Source: Bacilli bacterium (GTDB taxonomy: Bacteria; Bacillota_I; Bacilli_A; RF39; UBA660). From it: a stretch of DNA of 64,000 nt. This document shows positions 43,607-51,562 of the stretch, one piece after another. The position numbers and the translations under genes are program-made. The notes beneath the pieces were generated by a model that saw only the letters and a program-made list of their open reading frames with translations, did not search any database and had not been told where the DNA came from. How positions within the stretch are numbered: the first letter of the stretch is position 1; each line of letters starts with the position of its first letter. Location: NCBI GenBank assembly GCA_017541325.1, contig JAFXZI010000005.1, forward strand, positions 1 to 64,000, given 5' to 3'.

Positions 43607-46252
43607 ATGCCAGTAAATGATATCATTGGTATGGTAATGTCCTTGGTTCAAATAGGATTACAAGTTGGAGAAATGGGTATAGTTCACTGGATTCTATTTA
43701 ATAACGGATGGGTTTACTTAGGACGAGTAATAGGATTTAGAATTGATTTAAGAATTGTACACTATATTGGCGTTTTTTATGATTATTTTATGAAAATGCT
43801 ATCAAATGACATTTTTAATGAGGACATAACTAGAGAAATTTTAACTAATATATATGTATTCATTGGCGTTATTATGGCATTTAGGTTAATGATGTTATTA
43901 ATGAAGTATTTAATTAATCCTGATTTGACGGCGGATGCTAAATTAGGTGTAACATCATTAATTAGACGTGTTATTATTGGATGTGTTGGTATTCTGTTTA
44001 TTCCAACAATTTTCGATTTAGCACTTAAATTACAATCTGGTATAATACAGGATAATTTAATTCAAAAAATAATCATTCCAAAAAGCATACTTCCAAGTAT
44101 TAATAAGGTACAGGCTAAAGGTGGTAAGTATATAGCAACCTTTATACAGGCTGGATTTGTTACTCCTTCTGATACTGCACCACAAAGTCTTAAAGATTCT
44201 TATAAAACAGGAATTGAAAATGGAGATTTGTCTGTTTTGAAAGGTTCAATGCTTCAAGGATTCCTTGGAGATGTTGATAATTATGATTTAAACTATGTTC
44301 CAATCGTATCTACTATAGTTTTAGCATATGCTCTAATGCAAATGGCAAAGTATTGCTTGGATCTTGCAGTAAGGTGTCTTAGATTGTTATTATATAAAAT
44401 TTTAACTCCAGTAGCGATGATAGAATACATGATAAAAGGTGCAGATGATGGAGTATTTAAAGCTTGGAAAAAAGCAATAATAAGTACATATGTTTCTTTA
44501 TTTGTAAGGGTTATGGCTCTATGGTTCGTTATATTTGTAACGGCACTGATGCAGACTAACAGTGGTATTGATTCTAAATATATTGCTGGGTCATTACTTG
44601 AAGATCCAAATGATACATTATTAAGAGCTCTTATAATTGTTGCACTTCTAGGATTTATGATGGATTTACCAAAATTAGTAGGATCATTATTTGATTTAGA
44701 CTTAGAACAATCTGGTGGAGCAGATGGAGTATTTAAATCTATTACTGGATTAGTAAAATCAGGATATATTGCAGGAATAGGAGCTACAGCTGCTATGGTT
44801 GGATCTGGTGTTAATGCTTTAGGTGCAGGAAAAGACTTATTAAAACAAGTTCCGGGTATTAAAAATGGATTGAACAAGACTGTAGGTAGCGGATTCTTTA
44901 ATAATAATAGATTTGGTCAAGGACTCAAAGGATTTGCCGATGCATCGGGTAAAGCAGGAACTGCTGATAGACTTAGAGCAGGAAATATGGGATTGTTAGG
45001 CGCTGCGGCTGCAATGAATCCTATAACTAAGGGTATTCTTTCTGGATATCAATCAACCGAAGAAGCAGGTAGAAAAGAAGGTATATCTGCTGCTAAAGGT
45101 ACAAAAGGAAAAGAAAAAGAAGCAGCTCAAAGAGCAGAAGATCAAGCAGAAGCTAGAGAAAATGCAGATAGAGTTGCAAGACAAGTTGAGTCTAATGCAC
45201 AAAAACAAGTACAAACTCTTGCTAATCAAATAGCTCAAAATAATCCTAGTATGTCTGAAGCTGATATTAAGCAAAAAGTTGAAGCTCAATTGGGTGTCAA
45301 TGCAGATGCTGTTACTGCAGCACTTACTGCGCTTCAAGGTCAATTAGCTGGAGGATTAGAACTTCCAATTAAAGCAGTTGCAAAACAACTTGATGATGCA
45401 ACTGGTGGAGGACACATTAATTCAATTACTGCTTCTATAGAAAGTGTTGTAGGTCAAGGAGGAGCAATTACGGCTGGTAATGTTTCAGGTGTTGTTGCAC
45501 AAGCTCAAACTGATCTAGAACATACTATTAGCGTTCAAGCAGCATCTGCTGCTCATGAAGCTAGGGTTGCATTCCCACAAGATGCTAGTGGTACACCACA
45601 ACATGGTTATGTAAATGGAGCTCCAGTAGTTGTACAAGATACTTCTTCAACAACAACTTCAGCGCCTGGACCAACTATTACTACAACTGGAAGTGGTCCA
45701 ACAATTGATTTAGATTCAGTTAAGATTAATGTTACTGGAAAAGCAGAAGCAAATTATAATGGTGGATTAGAAACAACTATTACTGGACCTGCTAAAACAA
45801 CATATAATGGATCTCTTGAAACAGAATTTAACGGTGATGTTAAAGGTTACTATAATCAAGGTATGACTGTTGATGTAGGTGGACCAGTTAGTGCTACATA
45901 TTATGACAACATTGATGTTAAAGTTGGTGGAAGTGTTAACACTGATGTTCAACAAGATGTTAATACAACAATACATCAAGATGTTAACAATGTTGTTGAA
46001 GGAAGCGTTACTAATACAGTTAAACAAGATGTAGATAATTTAGTTGAAGGTAATGTTACTAATGTAGTTGAACAAAATGTTGAAAATTTAGTTAAAAATC
46101 AATCAACAATAGTTCAAGAAGACAGTGTTACACAAATAAACGGAAAAGCAACTACGGTTGTAAATAAAGATGCAGACATTCATGTTAATGGAAATGTAAA
46201 TACTGATATAGGAAATAACAGTAGAAAAAATAAAGACAAAGATGATGCATAA
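43607..46252 (+). CDS. Second VirB6/TrbL-like protein with long repetitive tail, 881 aa
   Basis: The first 390 residues or so are polytopic, with helices around 72-100, 130-155, 225-250, 285-310 and 345-370. The loop YLINPDLTADAKLGVTSLIRR parallels INPEQMTDRERGIRNLVGK in the VirB6-like protein at 4044-5795, so the two are paralogues. Residues 390-700 are soluble, Ala/Gly/Gln-rich and partly helical (KEKEAAQRAEDQAEARENAD). The last 180 residues are a regular strand-like repeat: units such as DVQQDVNTTIHQDVNNVVEG and SVTNTVKQDVDNLVEG suggest a beta-solenoid or fibre. No cysteines are seen in the repeats. The ATG follows AAGGAGATG. The tail is probably cytoplasmic if topology follows VirB6, or it could be a secreted fibre. 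Confidence 0.75.
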   Translation: MPVNDIIGMVMSLVQIGLQVGEMGIVHWILFNNGWVYLGRVIGFRIDLRIVHYIGVFYDYFMKMLSNDIFNEDITREILTNIYVFIGVIMAFRLMMLLMKYLINPDLTADAKLGVTSLIRRVIIGCVGILFIPTIFDLALKLQSGIIQDNLIQKIIIPKSILPSINKVQAKGGKYIATFIQAGFVTPSDTAPQSLKDSYKTGIENGDLSVLKGSMLQGFLGDVDNYDLNYVPIVSTIVLAYALMQMAKYCLDLAVRCLRLLLYKILTPVAMIEYMIKGADDGVFKAWKKAIISTYVSLFVRVMALWFVIFVTALMQTNSGIDSKYIAGSLLEDPNDTLLRALIIVALLGFMMDLPKLVGSLFDLDLEQSGGADGVFKSITGLVKSGYIAGIGATAAMVGSGVNALGAGKDLLKQVPGIKNGLNKTVGSGFFNNNRFGQGLKGFADASGKAGTADRLRAGNMGLLGAAAAMNPITKGILSGYQSTEEAGRKEGISAAKGTKGKEKEAAQRAEDQAEARENADRVARQVESNAQKQVQTLANQIAQNNPSMSEADIKQKVEAQLGVNADAVTAALTALQGQLAGGLELPIKAVAKQLDDATGGGHINSITASIESVVGQGGAITAGNVSGVVAQAQTDLEHTISVQAASAAHEARVAFPQDASGTPQHGYVNGAPVVVQDTSSTTTSAPGPTITTTGSGPTIDLDSVKINVTGKAEANYNGGLETTITGPAKTTYNGSLETEFNGDVKGYYNQGMTVDVGGPVSATYYDNIDVKVGGSVNTDVQQDVNTTIHQDVNNVVEGSVTNTVKQDVDNLVEGNVTNVVEQNVENLVKNQSTIVQEDSVTQINGKATTVVNKDADIHVNGNVNTDIGNNSRKNKDKDDA
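45715..46230 (+). repeat. Strand-like repeats at the C-terminus of the second VirB6-like protein
   Basis: Short imperfect units of about 11-16 residues with V/I at alternate positions, Asn/Asp turns and Gly recur, for example GGPVSATYYDNIDVKVGG and GSVTNTVKQDVDNLVEGNVT. They look like rungs of a beta-solenoid. Confidence 0.65.
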
Positions 46253-46257
46253 TAATT

Positions 46258-46290
46258 AAGCAAGCTAAAAAGCTTGCTTTTTCTTTTTTA
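46258..46290 (+). terminator. Terminator after the second VirB6-like gene
   Basis: AAGCAAGCT (46258-46266), loop AAAA, AGCTTGCTT (46271-46279), then a T-rich tail. Confidence 0.93.
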
Positions 46291-46303
46291 TAAAAAGTAT
46301 AAA

Positions 46304-46312
46304 TGATATAAT
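46304..46312 (+). promoter_or_regulatory. Extended -10 promoter of polA
   Basis: TGATATAAT, 15 nt before the polA ATG, giving a leader of about 10 nt that consists mostly of the GGTGAT ribosome site. Confidence 0.72.
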
Positions 46313-46327
46313 AATTTTGGTGATATT

Positions 46328-48937
46328 ATGAAAAAAGTTTTATTGATTGATGGTAATAATATTTTATTTCGTAGTTATTATGCTACTGCATATAATGGTA
46401 ATACTATGAAAAATAGTAAAGGATTTCCTACTAATGCTTTATATGGTCTTGTTAATATGATGAATAAAATAATTCATGAAGAAAATCCTGAGTATGTAAT
46501 GATTGCTTTTGATAAAGGTAAAACTTTTAGGCATGATAAATATTCTGATTATAAAGGAGGAAGAAGTGCAACTCCTGATGAACTTATAGTTCAATTTCCT
46601 AAAGCTAGAGAATTAGTTACAGCAATGGGATTTAAATATTATGAAATAGATAATTATGAAGCTGATGATATTATAGGTACATTTGCTAAAAAAGTAGATG
46701 AAAGTAATGACTATGTTGCTACTATTATTTCTAGTGATAAAGACCTTTTACAATTAATAAGTGATAAAGTAGAAGTAAAACTTCTTAAATCAAATGATTA
46801 TATTCGTATGACTAAAGAAGAATTTGAAAAGACGTATGGTATAGAACCTCCTCGTATGGTCGATTTAAAAGCTCTTATGGGAGACTCTAGTGATAATATT
46901 CCGGGAGTAGCTGGTGTTGGCGAAAAAACAGCTTTAAAACTTTTACAAGAATATCATACATTAGGTAATCTATATAATAATATTGATTCTGTATCAGGAA
47001 AACTAAAAGATAAATTAGTAGTATCTCGTGATAATGCTTTTATGAGTTATGATCTTGCTACTATTTATAAAGATGTAGATATTGATACTAATTTTAATAA
47101 TATTAAATATACCGGTATTGATACTTTAAAATATATAGATATTTTAAATGATTTAGAGTTTTATTCATTTATTAAGAAAATGGATATTTCAGAATCTACT
47201 ATAAAAGAAAATATAATTGATATTGATTATAAAATTATAGATGATTTAGATAAAATTAATTTAAAAGATGATTTTTCTATATATGTTGAAACTTTTGGAT
47301 ATAATTATCATAAAGATAAAGTACTGGGTATATCTATTTATAATAAAGAAATGTCATATTATATTCCTTTTGAAGTAATTAAGAATAATCCAACTATTTT
47401 AAATAGTACTTATAAGAAGAGTACATATGATTTAAAAAAATTAATATATGTTTTAAAAAGTAATAATTTAAGTATTTCAAATGTAGATTTTGATCTGATG
47501 ATAGCAGAATATCTTCTAAATGAAAATATTAAAGATGATATTGCATATCTTATGAATAATAATGGATATAATGTAGATTTTTATGAAAAAGAGTTTGGTA
47601 CTCTTGCAAAACTTTCTCTTCCAGATGAAGAAGTAATCGCTAAAAACGCTTGTATGAAAGCAAAGTTTATTTATGAAATGAAAGATTCGGTTATATCTAA
47701 ATTAAAAGAAGAAAAGAGTTTGAATCTATTTGAAAATCTAGAAATGCCTCTTGTATCAGTTTTAGCTGATATGGAATTAACCGGTATTAAAGTTAATAAA
47801 GACTATTTGATTGAGATGGGGAAAGAATTAAATGAAAAGATAGATTCTATTGCAAAAGAAATATACAAATTAAGTGGAGAAGAATTTAATATTTCATCTC
47901 CAAAACAGTTAAGCGAAATATTATTTATAAAAATGGGATTACCATATCCAAAAAGAGTTAAAAACGAGTCATATTCTACAAGTGTTGATATTCTACAAAA
48001 ATTAGAATCTGTTCATCCAATTGTTCCTTTAATAGAAGAATATCGTACTTTAACTAAATTAAATGGAACATATATTGAAGGATTAATAAATGAAATTGAT
48101 AATGATGGAAGAATTCATACTTGTTTTAATCAAACTTTAACTAGAACAGGAAGACTATCTTCATCTAATCCTAATTTACAAAATATACCAATTCGTTATG
48201 AATATGGAAAACTAATTAGAAAAGCTTTTGTTCCTGATCCTGATTCAATTATTCTATCAAGTGATTATTCGCAAATTGAACTTAGAGTATTTGCATCTTT
48301 ATCAAATGCAACTAATATGATTGAAGCATTTAAAAATGGCCTTGATATTCATGCTAAAACAGCGAGTGATATTTTTGGTGTTCCAATAGATAAAGTTGAA
48401 CCTAAAATGAGAAGAGAAGCTAAAGTAGTTAATTTTGGTATTTTATATGGTATGAGTAGTTTTGGACTTTCTGAAGACTTAAATATGAATTTTAAAGAGG
48501 CACAACAGTTTTTAGACAATTATTTAAACAGTTATCCTGCTATAAAAGAATATATGGATAATGTTGTAAAAGTTGCTCATGAACAAGGATATGTAAAAAC
48601 TATAATGGGTCGTAAACGTATTATAGATGAACTTAATAATAAGAATTATTTAATTCGTCAAAGTGGTGAAAGAATGGCTAAAAATACGCCAGTACAAGGA
48701 AGTGCGGCTGACATTCTAAAGAAAGCTATGATTGAGATTTATGATGAATTTAATAAACGAGGACTTAAAAGTAAAATGTTAATTCAAGTACATGATGAAC
48801 TTGTATTTAATATATTAAAAAACGAAGAGGAAGAAGCTACTAAAATAATTGTAGATATTATGGAAAATACATATAAATTAGAAGTACCTCTTGTTGTAGA
48901 TGTTAATAAAGGATCTGATTGGTACGAAGCAAAGTAG
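46328..48937 (+). CDS. polA: DNA polymerase I
   Basis: This 869-residue A-family polymerase does gap filling and Okazaki primer removal. The N-terminal 5'-3' flap exonuclease is intact (LLIDGNNILFRSYYA, DDIIGTFAKK, ISSDKDLLQL, GDSSDNIPG). The central 3'-5' exonuclease domain (about 300-460) is degenerate: the DxE motif reads IYVETFG, so two metal ligands are missing and proofreading is probably lost, as in Bacillus. Polymerase motifs are complete: DYSQIELRVFA (motif A), REAKVVNFGILYGM (motif B) and VHDELVF (motif C). The start codon has GGTGATATT. It heads a repair operon with mutM (8-nt gap) and truB. Confidence 0.97.
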   Translation: MKKVLLIDGNNILFRSYYATAYNGNTMKNSKGFPTNALYGLVNMMNKIIHEENPEYVMIAFDKGKTFRHDKYSDYKGGRSATPDELIVQFPKARELVTAMGFKYYEIDNYEADDIIGTFAKKVDESNDYVATIISSDKDLLQLISDKVEVKLLKSNDYIRMTKEEFEKTYGIEPPRMVDLKALMGDSSDNIPGVAGVGEKTALKLLQEYHTLGNLYNNIDSVSGKLKDKLVVSRDNAFMSYDLATIYKDVDIDTNFNNIKYTGIDTLKYIDILNDLEFYSFIKKMDISESTIKENIIDIDYKIIDDLDKINLKDDFSIYVETFGYNYHKDKVLGISIYNKEMSYYIPFEVIKNNPTILNSTYKKSTYDLKKLIYVLKSNNLSISNVDFDLMIAEYLLNENIKDDIAYLMNNNGYNVDFYEKEFGTLAKLSLPDEEVIAKNACMKAKFIYEMKDSVISKLKEEKSLNLFENLEMPLVSVLADMELTGIKVNKDYLIEMGKELNEKIDSIAKEIYKLSGEEFNISSPKQLSEILFIKMGLPYPKRVKNESYSTSVDILQKLESVHPIVPLIEEYRTLTKLNGTYIEGLINEIDNDGRIHTCFNQTLTRTGRLSSSNPNLQNIPIRYEYGKLIRKAFVPDPDSIILSSDYSQIELRVFASLSNATNMIEAFKNGLDIHAKTASDIFGVPIDKVEPKMRREAKVVNFGILYGMSSFGLSEDLNMNFKEAQQFLDNYLNSYPAIKEYMDNVVKVAHEQGYVKTIMGRKRIIDELNNKNYLIRQSGERMAKNTPVQGSAADILKKAMIEIYDEFNKRGLKSKMLIQVHDELVFNILKNEEEEATKIIVDIMENTYKLEVPLVVDVNKGSDWYEAK

Positions 48938-48945
48938 GTGATAAT

Positions 48946-49767
48946 ATGCCAGAACTTCCTGAAGTTGAAACAGTTAAGGAAACTTTAAAGAAAAAAGTAA
49001 TAGGTAAAACAATAAAAAATGTAATAGTAAGACATAACAATATTATAGCGAGTCCAGATGTTTCTACTTTTAAAGAAAAACTAATTGGACAAAAAATAAT
49101 AGATTTATCTAGAAGAGGAAAATGGATTATATTTCATTTAACAGATTATTATTTGTTATCTCATCTTCGTATGGAAGGAAAATACTTTTTAAAAGATATA
49201 GGTGATGAAGTAACAAAACATCAACATGTAATATTTGAATTTACTGATAATACTTCTTTAAGATATCAAGATGTTCGTAAATTCGGAAAAATGTATTTAG
49301 TTGATAAAGATAAATTATTAGATTGTGAACCAATTAAAGAATTAGGACTAGAGCCTTGGGATAATAATTTAAATGTTTCTTATTTAAAAGAAAAATACAA
49401 GAATTTAAAACATCCTATTAAAACAACTCTACTTGACCAAAGTATTATTACAGGAATAGGAAATATTTATGCAGATGAAATACTATTTCTTTCTAATATA
49501 AATCCACATAAATTACCTGGAAGTTTATCAGATAAAGATTTATCTAATATTATTAAAAATACTAAATCTGTCTTAGAAAAAGCTATAAAAAAAGGTGGTA
49601 CTACAATTAGAAGTTATACTTCAGATGAAGGTATTACTGGAATGTTTCAAAATGATTTATATGTTCATCAAAGAGAAAAAGAATCTTGTCGTATATGTGG
49701 TTCAACAATAATAAAAGAAAAAATTGGAGGAAGAGGAACATATTATTGTCCTAAATGCCAAAAATGA
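48946..49767 (+). CDS. mutM: Formamidopyrimidine-DNA glycosylase
   Basis: This 273-residue bifunctional glycosylase/AP lyase removes 8-oxoguanine and ring-opened purines. The mature N-terminus starts PELPEVETV, carrying the catalytic Pro1 and Glu2 after Met removal. LSRRGKWIIFHL holds the conserved Lys. The H2TH domain is near DQSIITGIGNIYADEILF, and a C-terminal zinc finger has four cysteines (CRICG ... CPKCQ). The ATG at 48946 is correct because it gives MPELPEVE; the in-frame codon at 48919 lies inside polA. Its stop TGA overlaps the truB ATG (ATGA). Together with nfo, this completes an oxidised-base repair path. Confidence 0.97.
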   Translation: MPELPEVETVKETLKKKVIGKTIKNVIVRHNNIIASPDVSTFKEKLIGQKIIDLSRRGKWIIFHLTDYYLLSHLRMEGKYFLKDIGDEVTKHQHVIFEFTDNTSLRYQDVRKFGKMYLVDKDKLLDCEPIKELGLEPWDNNLNVSYLKEKYKNLKHPIKTTLLDQSIITGIGNIYADEILFLSNINPHKLPGSLSDKDLSNIIKNTKSVLEKAIKKGGTTIRSYTSDEGITGMFQNDLYVHQREKESCRICGSTIIKEKIGGRGTYYCPKCQK

Positions 49768-50618
49768 ATGAAATAATAGTAGTAGATAAACCATATAATT
49801 GGACAAGTCGAGATGTAGTAAATAAGATTAGTCATAAATTTAATATGAGACGTGTTGGACATTTAGGAACGTTAGACCCAATCGCAACAGGAGTTCTAAT
49901 TGTTTTACTTGGTGAAGCTGTTAAACTTACAGATTTAGTTATTAATGATAATAAAGAGTATATTGCAACTGCGAAAATTGGAATTGAAACTGATACTTTA
50001 GATATAACTGGTAATGTTCTAAATACAAGTAGCGTACTTCCAACAAAGAAAGAAATAGAAAGTGTATTAAAAACGTTTCTTGGAAAAAGTATGCAAGAAG
50101 TACCTTTATATTCTTCGGTTAAAGTAAATGGAAGAAGACTATATGATTATGCTAGGAATAATATTAGTGTTGAACTTCCAAAAAGAGAAATAGAAATATT
50201 TAGTATAGAATTACTTGAATATAATAATGATTCTTTCAAATTTAAAGTGCTTGTTAGTAAAGGTACTTATATTAGAAGTTTAATTAGAGATATTGGGAAA
50301 AAATTAAATACTTATTGTACTATGAGTGAACTTAGAAGAACTAGTCAAGCTGGTATTAGTATAGATAACTCTTATTCTTTAGATGATATTTTAAATGATA
50401 ATTATAAGTCTTTATCATTTAATGATTTATTAAAAGATTATCCTAGTGTTACAGTTGATGAGTATTTAGAAAAGAAAATAAAAAATGGAAGGCCTTTAGA
50501 AAATAGATATGAATATGATAGATTTATCTATCAAAATAAAGAAGGAAAAGTACTTGCTATTTATGATGTTTCTCTTGATAAAACTATGGTAAAACCATAT
50601 AAAGTATTTAATCTATAA
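49764..50618 (+). CDS. truB: tRNA pseudouridine-55 synthase
   Basis: This 284-residue enzyme converts U55 of the T-loop to pseudouridine in most tRNAs. The N-terminal MNEIIVVDKPYNWTSRDVV is typical. The catalytic Asp is in GHLGTLDPIATGVL (about residue 39). KEYIATAKIGIETDTLD and SKGTYIRSLIRDIG are further family motifs. The ATG at 49764 overlaps the mutM stop by ATGA and gives the usual start; an ATG at 49755 is also in frame but lies further into mutM. Stop-start overlap implies translational coupling in the polA-mutM-truB operon. A hairpin terminator starts at the stop. Confidence 0.96.
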   Translation: MNEIIVVDKPYNWTSRDVVNKISHKFNMRRVGHLGTLDPIATGVLIVLLGEAVKLTDLVINDNKEYIATAKIGIETDTLDITGNVLNTSSVLPTKKEIESVLKTFLGKSMQEVPLYSSVKVNGRRLYDYARNNISVELPKREIEIFSIELLEYNNDSFKFKVLVSKGTYIRSLIRDIGKKLNTYCTMSELRRTSQAGISIDNSYSLDDILNDNYKSLSFNDLLKDYPSVTVDEYLEKKIKNGRPLENRYEYDRFIYQNKEGKVLAIYDVSLDKTMVKPYKVFNL

Positions 50619-50645
50619 ATAATCTAGAAAAACTAGATTATTTTT
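50617..50645 (+). terminator. Terminator after truB
   Basis: AAATAATCTAG (50617-50627), loop AAAAA, CTAGATTATTT (from 50633), then T residues. Confidence 0.9.
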
Positions 50646-50675
50646 GCTTTAAAACTATTAAAAATAATAACATTA

Positions 50676-50684
50676 TGATATAAC
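50676..50684 (+). promoter_or_regulatory. Extended -10 promoter of the 50712-51539 gene
   Basis: TGATATAAC, 27 nt before the ATG at 50712. Confidence 0.6.
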
Positions 50685-50711
50685 TATATTATGGGTATAG
50701 AAGGTGATTTT

Positions 50712-51539
50712 ATGAACGTTGAGTTCACAACAAATGATTATTTATTAGCTTGGTATTTATTATTTAAACCATCTTTCTGTGAAGAAATGCAAAACTTAAA
50801 AGTTAAACTATATAAAAATTATGGTAAACAATATATGAGTTTAGAGAAAGATAATGTTGAAATTCTTAAATACAATGATGATTTTATTCCTGATGATGAT
50901 ACAGTATATAACATTGTATTTGAATCAGATATCTTTCAAAAAATAAAAAAAGAAACAGATAAACATCGTATATTTCTAATGAAATTATGGGATACTAATC
51001 AAAAGAAAATAAAGTCTTTATTTAAAGAGATAACTAGAACTCATGTCAAAGATGATTTTACGATAATAGTTATTCATCCTAAATTAGATACTATTGAGTT
51101 TATAGAGACTAATCCTAAAAAGAATATTTCTTGGGGAAAAAATGATGATGTTGAAAACGAAAATCAAACACTTATGAGAATTCTTTATACAATTACTAAA
51201 TATGAATTAGGAACATTCCATAAAGAAAATAGGGAAATAGTTTCTTCAATAATAGATCTCGCTATTACAAACGAGTTACAAACTAGATTTGTAGGAACTA
51301 GTAAATATAGCGAAGGATTTAAAAGTCTTAGAACGCTAAAGAAACATTTGTATCCATACTTTTTAATGTATTTGGGTGCGGTTGATAAAGAAGATTTAGT
51401 AAGTTATATGATGCGTGATAAAATAGCATTTGATATAGATAAAATAAGAATTGAAAAAGATCTTAAAGAAATTGATTTATATGGATTTATTGATTTCTGT
51501 TGTAAAAATCAAAAATATATTTTAAAAACTAATAATTAA
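50712..51539 (+). CDS. Unknown soluble protein, 275 aa
   Basis: No family is recognised. The protein is hydrophilic, has no signal or membrane helix, and has a helix-rich C-terminal half (KHLYPYFLMYLGAVDKEDLVSYMM) with a CC pair near the end (FIDFCCKNQ). The N-terminal half is mixed alpha/beta, with FTIIVIHPKLDTIEFIE-like strands. The ATG at 50712 follows AAGGTGATTTT; the ATG at 50691 lacks a site. It lies between truB and polC with 23 nt to polC, so it is probably co-transcribed with polC. A role linked to replication is only a guess from position. Confidence 0.75.
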   Translation: MNVEFTTNDYLLAWYLLFKPSFCEEMQNLKVKLYKNYGKQYMSLEKDNVEILKYNDDFIPDDDTVYNIVFESDIFQKIKKETDKHRIFLMKLWDTNQKKIKSLFKEITRTHVKDDFTIIVIHPKLDTIEFIETNPKKNISWGKNDDVENENQTLMRILYTITKYELGTFHKENREIVSSIIDLAITNELQTRFVGTSKYSEGFKSLRTLKKHLYPYFLMYLGAVDKEDLVSYMMRDKIAFDIDKIRIEKDLKEIDLYGFIDFCCKNQKYILKTNN

Positions 51540-51562
51540 TTATAATTATAGGAGGGGGAAAT

